Below are positions 50,911-59,179 of a DNA stretch of 64,000 nucleotides, in pieces (position 1 is the first letter of the stretch; each line of letters opens with the position of its first letter). The notes under the pieces were generated by a model. It ran no database searches. It saw only the letters and a list, made by a program, of their open reading frames with translations, and was not told the origin of the DNA. This DNA comes from REEB95 sp035934995 (GTDB taxonomy: Bacteria > Pseudomonadota > Alphaproteobacteria > ATCC43930 > CGMCC-115725). A program made the translations under genes and the position numbers. The stretch spans positions 10,977 through 74,976 of the forward strand of contig DASYXI010000043.1 of the NCBI GenBank assembly GCA_035934995.1. Reading direction: 5' to 3'.

Positions 50911-51777
50911 CTACCGCGATGCGTCGGCGGCGAACTTCAGCGCGCCGTCGTCATTGCTCGAAAACTTCTTCTTGGCGTCCGCCGCCCACTTGGTGAAATC
51001 GTCGGCCGAGACGGCGTGGATCTCGATCGGCATGAACGGATGGTTGATGCCGCAGATCTGGTTGCACTGGCCGTAATAGACGCCCGGCCGCTCGAATTTG
51101 AACCAGGCCTCGTTGGTGCGGCCGGGCATCGCGTATTCCTGCACGCCGGCCGAGGGCACGAACCAGCTGTGGATGACGTCGGTGCTGTTGATCAGCACGC
51201 GCACCACCTGCCCGACCGGCACCACCATCACGTTGTCGGTGCCAAGCAGCCGTGGATTGCCGGCCTGCTTGTCCTGCGCATCAGACAGGATGTTGCTGTC
51301 GAAGCTGAAATCGCCCTGATCGGGATAGTCATAGCTCCAGTACCATTGATGACCGGTGACCTTGACCGTCATCTGCGCACGCGGTGTATCGGCCATGAAG
51401 TAGAGCAGCTTGAACGACGGCACGGCGATGATCACTAGGACCAGCACCGGCACCAACGTCCACACCAGCTCGAGCAGCGTGTTGTGCGTCGTGCGCGACG
51501 GCGCAGGGTTGCGTTTGGCGCTGTAGCGAATCATCACGTAGCCCAGCAGGGCCATCACGAACAACGTGATCACCGTGATGATCACAATCAGCTCGTTGTT
51601 CAGGCTGTCGATCCGATCGCGCACCGGCGTCGCCGCCGGCTGCAAGCCGAGTTGCCAGTCGTGCGCTGTTTCGGCCCAGGCCGGCAGCGCACCCAAGAGC
51701 AGCGCCGGAAGCCCCAGCAGCGCGCGCGCCGCGCGCCGCGCGAAGTCCGTGATCCCATCTGCCGGAAGCCGTGTCAT
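50911..51777 (-). CDS. ctaC: Cytochrome c oxidase subunit II
   Basis: 288 residues. Signal peptide, two helices (about 65-90 and 105-128), then the CuA domain: HSWFVPSAGVQEYAMPG and CNQICGINHPFM supply the Cys, His and Met ligands. The usual acidic residue between the cysteines (CSEIC/CSELC) is Gln here. I prefer ATG 51777 because GAGGGG then sits six bases ahead; the ATG at 51783 directly abuts the GAGGGG. First gene of the cox operon. Confidence 0.96.
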   Translation of the reverse strand: MTRLPADGITDFARRAARALLGLPALLLGALPAWAETAHDWQLGLQPAATPVRDRIDSLNNELIVIITVITLFVMALLGYVMIRYSAKRNPAPSRTTHNTLLELVWTLVPVLVLVIIAVPSFKLLYFMADTPRAQMTVKVTGHQWYWSYDYPDQGDFSFDSNILSDAQDKQAGNPRLLGTDNVMVVPVGQVVRVLINSTDVIHSWFVPSAGVQEYAMPGRTNEAWFKFERPGVYYGQCNQICGINHPFMPIEIHAVSADDFTKWAADAKKKFSSNDDGALKFAADASR

Positions 51778-52051
51778 GGACATCCCCTCGTCCTCACCAG
51801 AGCCGAAGCGCCGCCGCGACGCGGCGGCGACGGTGCGGGACGCTACACGAAAGCGTCATGCCGCGAAACCGGCCCGCATCCGGCCTGTCATAGCGAACAG
51901 CGGCGCGCGATGCCAACCGCAACATTGCGACTTTATGCCGCATAAACTGCCGCGCGACCGCCGGAACGCGCGGCGTCGGCGCTGGCACAAACGGCCCTGG
52001 CACCCCATGTCTGTTTCTGGCAATGAAGCAGGACCGAAAAGGAGCCGAAAC
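51778..52051. other. Divergent intergenic region ctaC/tldD with two palindromes
   Basis: The longest gap in the window (274 bases). It should contain the cox operon promoter (minus) and the tldD promoter (plus), though no clear sigma-70 pair is visible. A perfect 15-base palindrome (51932-51946, arms TTTATGC/GCATAAA around one C) and a 17-base GC-rich one (51811-51827, arms CCGCCGCG/CGCGGCGG) stand out. AAAAGGAG at 52037-52044 is the tldD ribosome site. Confidence 0.55.
51932..51946. promoter_or_regulatory. 15-bp perfect palindrome, possible operator
   Basis: TTTATGC-C-GCATAAA. It is an AT-rich island in GC-rich surroundings, about 155 bases upstream of ctaC and 105 upstream of tldD, suggesting a dimeric regulator site controlling one or both. 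Confidence 0.35.
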
Positions 52052-53485
52052 ATGACCGATCTGGCGCGCGCGGAGACGTTGTTTTTCGCCGGCACGGGCA
52101 TGGATCGCGCGCGCGTCGAGCGGATCGTCCGCGACTCGTTGTCGGGTATGGACGACGGCGAACTGTTCCTCGAATGGAGCCAGTCGGAAGCGCTGGCGCT
52201 CGACGACGGCCGCATCAAAAGCGCGAGCTTCGATCAATCACAAGGCTTCGGGCTGCGCGCGCTGTCCGGCGAAGCCGCCGGCTACGCGCACGCGTCGGAA
52301 TTGTCCGAGGATGCGATCCGGCGCGCCGGCGAGACCGTACGCGCCGTCAAGCATGGCCACGCCGGCACCATGGCTGCGCCGCCACCAGGCACCAATCGGC
52401 AGCTCTACACCGATGCCAATCCGCTCCAGCTGGTGCCCTTCGAAACCAAGACCAAGCTGCTGATGGACATCAACGCCTACGCCCGCGCCAAGGATAAGCG
52501 CGTGAAGCAGGTGATGGCATCGCTTGCCGGCGAATGGCGCGCGATCGAGATCATTCGCGCCGACGGCCAGGCGCAGGCCGACATCCGGCCGCTCGTGCGC
52601 CTTAACGTCAGCGTCGTGGTCGAGGAAAACGGCCGCATGGAAGTCGGCGGTCACGGCGCCGGCGGCCGCGTCGAATATGCGCTCTACCTCGATTCCGCCC
52701 GATGGCAGGCGCAGGTTGACGAAGCGTTGCGCCAAGCCCTCGTCAATCTCGCGTCGGTGCCCGCACCCGCTGGCGAAATGACCGTCGTGCTCGGCCCCGG
52801 CTGGCCCGGCGTCATGCTGCACGAGGCGGTGGGACACGGCCTCGAAGGCGATTTCAACCGCAAGAAGACATCGGCTTTCGCCGGCTTGATCGGCCAGCGC
52901 GTCGCGGCGCCCGGCGTCACCGTGGTCGACGACGGCACGCTCAAGGACCGGCGCGGGTCGCTGACGGTCGACGACGAAGGCACGTCGAGCAGCGCCACGA
53001 CGCTCATCGAGGATGGAATCCTCAAAGGCTATATGCAGGATCGGCTCAACGCGCGGCTGATGGGCATGAAGCCGACGGGCAACGGACGGCGGCAAAGCTA
53101 TGCGCACGCGCCGATGCCGCGCATGACCAACACCTATATGCTCGCCGGTGCGCACGATCCGGCCGAGATCCTCGCCTCGGTGAAGCGCGGCGTATATGCC
53201 GTCAATTTCGGCGGCGGCCAGGTTGACATCACCTCGGGCAAGTTCGTGTTCTCGGCCTCCGAGGCCTATCTGATCGAGAACGGCAAGGTCGGCCCGGCGC
53301 TCAAAGGCGCGACGCTGATCGGCAACGGTCCCGATGCGCTGACCAAGATCACCATGATCGGCAACGATCTGAAGCTCGACGATGGCGTCGGCACCTGCGG
53401 CAAGGACGGCCAAGGCGTGCCAGTCGGCGTCGGTCAGCCGACGTTGCGGATGGACGGGCTCACCGTGGGTGGCACCGCCGCATGA
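52052..53485 (+). CDS. tldD: Metalloprotease TldD
   Basis: 477 residues. Contains the zinc motif HEAVGHGLEGDF (HExxxH type) near residue 262 and the C-terminal FGGGQVDITSGKFVFSASEAYLIENGKVG-type region. TldD pairs with TldE (PmbA, here at 59180) to form a heterodimeric protease that degrades unfolded or modified peptides. ATG 52052 follows AAAAGGAG. The stop overlaps the secreted glycosidase gene (ATGA). Confidence 0.96.
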   Translation: MTDLARAETLFFAGTGMDRARVERIVRDSLSGMDDGELFLEWSQSEALALDDGRIKSASFDQSQGFGLRALSGEAAGYAHASELSEDAIRRAGETVRAVKHGHAGTMAAPPPGTNRQLYTDANPLQLVPFETKTKLLMDINAYARAKDKRVKQVMASLAGEWRAIEIIRADGQAQADIRPLVRLNVSVVVEENGRMEVGGHGAGGRVEYALYLDSARWQAQVDEALRQALVNLASVPAPAGEMTVVLGPGWPGVMLHEAVGHGLEGDFNRKKTSAFAGLIGQRVAAPGVTVVDDGTLKDRRGSLTVDDEGTSSSATTLIEDGILKGYMQDRLNARLMGMKPTGNGRRQSYAHAPMPRMTNTYMLAGAHDPAEILASVKRGVYAVNFGGGQVDITSGKFVFSASEAYLIENGKVGPALKGATLIGNGPDALTKITMIGNDLKLDDGVGTCGKDGQGVPVGVGQPTLRMDGLTVGGTAA

Positions 53486-55413
53486 GTCTGCTCCGGCGGG
53501 CGTGTCTCGGCGCGCTCGCCGCTTTTCTCATTCTGACCCTTCCCGCGTTCGCCGATTGCAACTTGGCGCAAGCGCCGACGACGCGCTGGCGCGCGGTCGA
53601 ACAGGACGGCCGCGCCTGGCTGGTCGATCCGTGCGGCACGCGCACCTTCTCGCTCGGCGTCAACGTGCTCGACGACGGGCTTTCGGGCGCCAAGCTCAAC
53701 CGGCCGCATTACGATTGGCGCGCGCACTATGCGTCGCTCGACGATTGGATCGACGCGACCGATAAGCGGTTACGCGCCTGGGGCTTCAACGCCGCCGGCG
53801 CCTGGTCGTTGCCGCCGCCGCAACTGCGCCTGCCGACGACCATCGATCTCGAGCTCGGCCGGTTGGCGAAATACCATTGGTTCGATCCGTTCCGGCCCGA
53901 CATGGGCGCGATCATGGACGCGGAGGCGGCGAAGCTGACCGCGCCGTACCGCCACACCGCGTACCGCATCGGCTATTTCTCGGATAACGAAGTCGGCTGG
54001 TGGGATGGTGCGCTCTTCACCTTCTATTCGCGCAAGCCAGCCGCGAATTTCACCAAGCAGCGGCTGGTTGCCATGCTGCGCGCGCGTTACGGCGGCGACT
54101 GGCCGCGCTTCACCCGCGATTTCGTGCCGCCGCCGGGCGTCGATTCATGGGCCGGGCTACTGACGACGTGCCGGACGACGCGTCTCAGGCCCGGCGGCGA
54201 CGGCGCCAAGGCGATATCCCAATGGACCGGCATCGTCGCCGAGCATTATTACGCGCTGGCATCGGCAGCGATCCGCAAGGCCGATCCCGATGCGCTCTAT
54301 TTCGGCGACCGGCTGCCGATCTATTACGATCCGGCGGCGGTCCGCGCCGAAGCGCGTTACGTCGATGCCATCGCCACGAATTACAACGTCGACAGTCCCG
54401 AAGGCTGGATCGCGCCTTATTTCTTCGACGGCCTGCACGCGCTGTCGGGCGGCAAGCCGGTACTGATCTCGGAATGGTTCTACGCCGCGCACCAGAACCG
54501 CACCGGCAACCGCAACAACGGCCACCTGATGACGGTCGAGACCCAGGCCGAACGCGCCGCCGGCGCGAGCGCCGCCGCGCGCAACTTCGCCGCCGTGCCG
54601 GACATCCTCGGCCTCGACTGGTTCCAGTACTACGACTATCCGCTCGGCGGCCGACAGGACAGCGAGGACTATAATTTCGGCCTGGTCGACATCAACGATC
54701 GACCGTATGAGCGGTTGGTGACGGCGCTCGCCGTGGCCAATCGCCAATTGCCGACGCTGCATGCCGCTGCTGCGCCGATGCCGCGCCTAAGCCGCGAAAC
54801 GATCCGCGTGCCACAGGCGGTGATCGATTTCGCCAAGCCGTCGCTGATCGATTGGCCGAAGCCGGTGTCGTTGATGCCGCCGCTCGCGACCCCGGCCGGC
54901 GACGTGCCTTTCGGCGAGGTCTACTTGACATGGGACGCACGCGGCATCGCCCTCGCCACCATCGGCCAGGATTATTACGACATCGGCGTACTTGCCTATA
55001 AAGGCGGCTTCCCGTTGAGCGAAGCCTATCGCGTCGAGCTCGATCTCGATGCCGGCGCCGGGCCGCACCGCTTCACACTCTATTTCATCCCGCCCAAAGG
55101 CAAGACGCGCGACTATCCGCCGATGAAGCCTTTGCTGTGCGTCGGATCGCCGAGCGAGCATCACGGCGCGTCATGTCCCGCGGTCGCCGGCGGCCGCGTG
55201 CATTATTTCGGCGCCGATCAACCGCGCATCGTCGCCGACGCGCTGATTCCCTGGAGCGCGCTCGGTCTGTCGGGTCCGCCCGAATCACGCCGGATCAAGC
55301 TCGACGTATCGGCGCGCAGCTGGTTCCGCGCGCGCTGGATGTCGCTGTCGGGCGAGCCGCCGGAGACTGCATCGGCCGATCCCAAGCTTTGGGAAACGGC
55401 AACGCTCAATTAA
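53482..55413 (+). CDS. Secreted clan A glycoside hydrolase, GH50-like
   Basis: 643 residues. Signal peptide (MSLLRRACLGALAAFLILTLPAFA). A (beta/alpha)8-type domain follows with likely acid/base Glu170 in GYFSDNEVGWW and nucleophile Glu331 in KPVLISEWFY; GLDWFQYYDYPLGGRQDSED and YNFGLVDINDRPYERLV match the GH50 agarase pattern. Residues about 450-640 look like a carbohydrate-binding CBM9-type beta domain. Substrate unknown. ATG 53482 overlaps the tldD stop; its stop overlaps that of convergent gshA in a shared TTAA. Confidence 0.8.
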   Translation: MSLLRRACLGALAAFLILTLPAFADCNLAQAPTTRWRAVEQDGRAWLVDPCGTRTFSLGVNVLDDGLSGAKLNRPHYDWRAHYASLDDWIDATDKRLRAWGFNAAGAWSLPPPQLRLPTTIDLELGRLAKYHWFDPFRPDMGAIMDAEAAKLTAPYRHTAYRIGYFSDNEVGWWDGALFTFYSRKPAANFTKQRLVAMLRARYGGDWPRFTRDFVPPPGVDSWAGLLTTCRTTRLRPGGDGAKAISQWTGIVAEHYYALASAAIRKADPDALYFGDRLPIYYDPAAVRAEARYVDAIATNYNVDSPEGWIAPYFFDGLHALSGGKPVLISEWFYAAHQNRTGNRNNGHLMTVETQAERAAGASAAARNFAAVPDILGLDWFQYYDYPLGGRQDSEDYNFGLVDINDRPYERLVTALAVANRQLPTLHAAAAPMPRLSRETIRVPQAVIDFAKPSLIDWPKPVSLMPPLATPAGDVPFGEVYLTWDARGIALATIGQDYYDIGVLAYKGGFPLSEAYRVELDLDAGAGPHRFTLYFIPPKGKTRDYPPMKPLLCVGSPSEHHGASCPAVAGGRVHYFGADQPRIVADALIPWSALGLSGPPESRRIKLDVSARSWFRARWMSLSGEPPETASADPKLWETATLN

Positions 55414-56774
55414 TAGGCTTGCTCGCTGTAGAGCGGCTCGATCTTGCCGTCCCAGCGCGTATTGAACTCGTCGACCAAAAGCTCCGCTGGCGTGCGGCCG
55501 CGTTCGGCGATTTCGAACAACGGCTCGAGATAGATGCGCTCGTCGTCCTTGGTGGTGTCGAGCTCCGCGCGGCGTTTGAGTCCGTCGCGCGCAATCGCCA
55601 ACATGTCCATCGCCCAGTCTTTCAGCTTGCGACCGCGGAACGGCGTTGCCAGGCCCTGGCGCGGCACAGCGGCATGCAGCGTATCGACCTCGGCCGACGT
55701 CCAATCCTTGATCAACGAAGCGGCGGCGTCGAGCGCCGTCTGCTCGTAGAGCAAGCCAGTCCATAGCGCCGGTAGCGCGCACAACCGCCGCCACGGCCCG
55801 CCATCGGCGCCGCGCATCTCAAGGAACTTCTTCAACCGGACTTCGGGAAACGCCGTCGTCAGATGATCCGACCAGTCGTTGAGCGTCGGCAGCGCGCCCG
55901 GCAGGCCGGGCAGCTTGCCCTTGAGGAAATCGCGGAAGCTCTGGCCGGCAACGTCGACGTACTGGCCGTTGCGGTAGACGAAGTACATCGGCATGTCGAG
56001 CATGTAGTCGACATAGCGCTCGAAGCCCATGCCGCGTTCGAAGACGAACGGCAGCATGCCGCTGCGGTCGGGATCGGTGTCGGTCCACACGTGGCTGCGA
56101 TAGCTGACGAAGCCATTGGGTTTGCCCTCGGTGAAGGGCGAGTTGGCGAACAGCGCCACCGCCAGCGGCTGCAACGCCAAGCCGATGCGGAACTTGGTCA
56201 CCATGTCGGCTTCGTCGGCGAAATCCAGATTCACCTGTACCGTGCAGGTGCGCAGCATCATGTCGAGGCCGAGCGAGCCCTTTTTCGGCATGTAACGGCG
56301 CATGATGGCGTAGCGGCGCTTCGGCATCCATGGCACGTCCTCGCGCCGCCATTTGGGATCGAACCCCATGCCGAGCATGCCGAGGTCGAGTTCCTCGGCA
56401 ACCTCGCGGACCTGGCGCAGATGGCGATGCAGCTCGCCGCAGGTCTCGTGCAGTGTCGTCAGCGGCGCGCCGGACAATTCGAATTGTCCGCCGGGCTCGA
56501 GCGAGATCGCATCCTGACCTTCCGATAGGCCGATGAGATTGTCGCCGTCCATCACCGGTTGCCAGCCGAAGCGCTGCAAGCGCTCGAGCAGCGCGCGAAT
56601 GCCGTCGGCGCCGTCGTAAGCGGGACGCGACAGATCGCGGCGGCGGAAGACGAACTTCTCGTGCTCGGTGCCGATGCGCCACTGTGCGCGCGGCTTGCTA
56701 CCCGAAGCGAGATATTCGACCAGTTGGCGCCGGTCGGTGATGGATGCGCCACCGGATTGCGAGGGAGCCGACAT
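55410..56774 (-). CDS. gshA: Glutamate-cysteine ligase (plant/alphaproteobacterial type)
   Basis: 454 residues. First step of glutathione synthesis. Motifs: WRIGTEHEKFVF, SLEPGGQFELSG, TCTVQVNLDF and NSPFTEGKPNGFVSYRSHVW, the class 3 pattern shared with plant GSH1. ATG 56774 is chosen; the frame is open further upstream, overlapping rsmE's end region. Thirty-two bases after rsmE on the same strand. Confidence 0.95.
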   Translation of the reverse strand: MSAPSQSGGASITDRRQLVEYLASGSKPRAQWRIGTEHEKFVFRRRDLSRPAYDGADGIRALLERLQRFGWQPVMDGDNLIGLSEGQDAISLEPGGQFELSGAPLTTLHETCGELHRHLRQVREVAEELDLGMLGMGFDPKWRREDVPWMPKRRYAIMRRYMPKKGSLGLDMMLRTCTVQVNLDFADEADMVTKFRIGLALQPLAVALFANSPFTEGKPNGFVSYRSHVWTDTDPDRSGMLPFVFERGMGFERYVDYMLDMPMYFVYRNGQYVDVAGQSFRDFLKGKLPGLPGALPTLNDWSDHLTTAFPEVRLKKFLEMRGADGGPWRRLCALPALWTGLLYEQTALDAAASLIKDWTSAEVDTLHAAVPRQGLATPFRGRKLKDWAMDMLAIARDGLKRRAELDTTKDDERIYLEPLFEIAERGRTPAELLVDEFNTRWDGKIEPLYSEQAY

Positions 56775-56806
56775 CGGAATCCAAAGATGTTGCGAAAGCC
56801 GGACGG

Positions 56807-57556
56807 TCAGCGCGACCGGGTCGCAGACCAATCCCCGATCACCGCCTGGACCACCGCCAGCGCGGCCAGCGCCGCGGTGTCGGCGCGCAAGACGCGCGGG
56901 CCCAAACCGACGGCGCAAACAAACGGCAGCTTGCGCAACAGGTCAAGCTCCGAATCCGCAAAGCCGCCTTCCGGTCCGATCAACACGGCGCACGGCGCGC
57001 CGACGACGTCCTTGAGCGCGATCGCAATGGCCGGCGAATGACCGGTTTCGTCGCAAAAAACGAGTCGGCGACCGCGCGGCCAATCCGCGATCAACTCTTC
57101 GAGCGTCATCGGCTCGTGTAGAATCGGCACGGTCAGGCGTTCGCTTTGCTCGGCGGCTTCGATCGCGTTGGCACGCAAACGTTCGAGATTGACGCGGCTG
57201 GCAATCGTGCGCGCGGTGATCACCGGACGCAGTTCTGCGACCCCCAGCTCGGTCGCCTTTTCCACCAGATAATCGATCGGCGCGCGCTTGAGCGGCGCGA
57301 AGCACAACCACAGATCGTCTTTGGCGCGTTGCGGCCGCAGGCGCTCGCCCAGTTCAAGCGTGCAGACACGACGGCCGGCATCGGCGATGCGCGCGCTGAA
57401 TTCGCCGTCGCGGCCGTTGAAGACTGCCAGCGTCTCGTCGCGTTTCATCCGCATCACCGACAGCAGGTAGTGGGCCTGCCCCGCGGTCGTTCGCAGGCTG
57501 ACGCCCGGCGCAAGGTCGGAGTCGACGAAAATGCGCGTCATCTTGCGATAGGCCAT
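56807..57556 (-). CDS. rsmE: 16S rRNA (uracil(1498)-N(3))-methyltransferase RsmE
   Basis: 249 residues. N-terminal PUA-like beta domain, then a SPOUT knot with LIGPEGGFADSELDLL and LGPRVLRADTAALAAL, the SAM-binding signature. Two ATGs (57556 and 57541) are possible; the second gives the usual MTRIFVDSDL start. Divergent from ubiA and upstream of gshA. Confidence 0.95.
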   Translation of the reverse strand: MAYRKMTRIFVDSDLAPGVSLRTTAGQAHYLLSVMRMKRDETLAVFNGRDGEFSARIADAGRRVCTLELGERLRPQRAKDDLWLCFAPLKRAPIDYLVEKATELGVAELRPVITARTIASRVNLERLRANAIEAAEQSERLTVPILHEPMTLEELIADWPRGRRLVFCDETGHSPAIAIALKDVVGAPCAVLIGPEGGFADSELDLLRKLPFVCAVGLGPRVLRADTAALAALAVVQAVIGDWSATRSR

Positions 57557-57609
57557 AAACCGGATACTGCCACACTTTTATGACAGCGGCTCCGCGGGCA
57601 AGATGGGGC

Positions 57610-58503
57610 ATGACCGACATAAGGAGCGGTGATTGGGTCGACCGCTGCACGCCGGCGGCGTGGCGGCCCTATCTCAGGCTGGCGCGGCTAGACCGGCCGA
57701 TCGGCACCTGGTTGCTGCTGTTTCCCGGCTGGTGGGGCATCGCCCTGGCGGCGCCGGCGCAGCCGGATTGGCGATTGATGACGCTGTTCGCCATTGGCGC
57801 GGTTGCCATGCGCGGCGCTGGCTGCACGCTCAACGACATCGCCGACCGCGATTTCGATGCGCGCGTCGCCCGTACGCGCACGCGGCCGATCGCCAGCGGC
57901 GCGATCTCGGTCAAGCAGGCAATCGCTTTCATGGCTCTGGAGCTCGCGATCGGCGCCGCGGTGCTGTTTTCGTTCAACCGCACGGCGATCCTGTTCGGTT
58001 TTTTGGTCCTTGTGCTGATCGGTACCTATCCGTTCATGAAGCGCATCACCTATTGGCCGCAATTCTTCCTTGGCCTCAATTTCAACTGGGGTGCGCTTTT
58101 GGGCTGGGCGGCAGCGCGCGGCGACGTCGATTGGTCCGCCGTTCTTCTCTATGCCGGCGGCATCTGTTGGACGCTCGGTTACGACACGATCTACGCCCAT
58201 CAGGACAAAGATGACGACGCGCTGATCGGCGTTAAATCGTCGGCGCTGGCACTCGGCAAGCGCACACGGCCGTTTCTATTCGTTTTCTATGCCGGCGCGG
58301 CGTTGTTGTGGGCGGCGGCTGGCGCGCGGACCGCGAATGGCTGGCCGTTCTGGCTCGGCCTTGCGCTGGCGGCGGCGCAGATGTGCTGGCAGGCCGCGGC
58401 GGTCGATATCGACGACAGCGCCGATTGCCTCGCCAAGTTCCGCTCCAACCGGTTCGTCGGCTGGAGCCTGTTGTTCGGCATCATCGCCGCGCATGTCGTC
58501 TGA
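57610..58503 (+). CDS. ubiA: 4-hydroxybenzoate polyprenyltransferase
   Basis: 297 residues, eight to nine helices. First Asp motif NDIADRDFD and second YAHQDKDDDALIGVKS hold Mg-prenyl diphosphate. It attaches the isoprenoid tail in ubiquinone synthesis; ubiquinol then feeds the bc1 complex encoded here. ATG 57610 chosen; an ATG ten codons upstream (57580) is also possible. The stop overlaps the next gene by 11 bases. Confidence 0.95.
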   Translation: MTDIRSGDWVDRCTPAAWRPYLRLARLDRPIGTWLLLFPGWWGIALAAPAQPDWRLMTLFAIGAVAMRGAGCTLNDIADRDFDARVARTRTRPIASGAISVKQAIAFMALELAIGAAVLFSFNRTAILFGFLVLVLIGTYPFMKRITYWPQFFLGLNFNWGALLGWAAARGDVDWSAVLLYAGGICWTLGYDTIYAHQDKDDDALIGVKSSALALGKRTRPFLFVFYAGAALLWAAAGARTANGWPFWLGLALAAAQMCWQAAAVDIDDSADCLAKFRSNRFVGWSLLFGIIAAHVV

Positions 58504-59134
58504 GCGCGACTTCGTCCGCGACCATACGGTGATCGCGTCGCCGCCGCTGGTGCCGGAGATCCGGCTGCACCTCGCCACCGAGGTCACGCCGCTGTGGCAA
58601 GCGACCGAAGCGACGTTGCAGCGATCGCAGCTGCCGCCGCCTTACTGGGCTTTCGCTTGGGCGGGCGGTCAGGCACTGGCGCGGCATCTGCTCGACCATC
58701 CGGCACTGGTCGCCGGCCGGAATGTCCTCGATTTCGGTGCCGGCAGCGGCATCGTCGCCATCGCCGCCGCCAAGGCCGGCGCGCGCGTCACCGCCGCGGA
58801 ACCCGATCGCTTCGCGCTGGCGGCGCTGGCGCTCAATGCCGCGCTGAACGGGGTCGCGATCACAACCGAGGGCGGCGATGCGCTTGCTGGCGATGGAAGC
58901 TGGGACGCCGTGCTAGCGGGCGACATGTGCTACGAGCGGCCGCTCGCCGAGCGATTAGTCGCATGGCTTACGGGGCGGGCGCGTGACGGCGCGCTGATCC
59001 TGCTCGGCGATCCCGGCCGCGCTTATCTGCCAACGACCGGATTGCGGGCGCTGGCGCGTTACTGGGTGCCAACGCCGCTCGATCTCGAAGACCGCGAAGC
59101 ACGCGAAACCACCGTGTGGCAGCTCAATGCTTGA
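58493..59134 (+). CDS. Protein lysine methyltransferase of the ETFB-KMT/PrmA-like type
   Basis: 213 residues. SAM motif I VLDFGAGSGIVAIAAAKAG near residue 78 and an AGDMCYERPLAERL segment resemble the bacterial METTL20 group, which methylates the electron-transfer flavoprotein beta subunit, and the wider PrmA family. Start ATG 58493, overlapping ubiA by 11 bases. Substrate here is inference; no etf gene is in the window. Confidence 0.82.
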   Translation: MSSERDFVRDHTVIASPPLVPEIRLHLATEVTPLWQATEATLQRSQLPPPYWAFAWAGGQALARHLLDHPALVAGRNVLDFGAGSGIVAIAAAKAGARVTAAEPDRFALAALALNAALNGVAITTEGGDALAGDGSWDAVLAGDMCYERPLAERLVAWLTGRARDGALILLGDPGRAYLPTTGLRALARYWVPTPLDLEDREARETTVWQLNA

Positions 59135-59179
59135 GCCGTCGCGCTAGCAAACGCCGCCGCCGAACCCATATGATGCGCC

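Noticed and set aside
48531..50996. An 821-codon open frame antisense to ctaD and ctaB
   Set aside because: Arg/His/Glu/Asp-rich shadow frame typical of high-GC genes; the opposite strand encodes clear heme-copper oxidase proteins.
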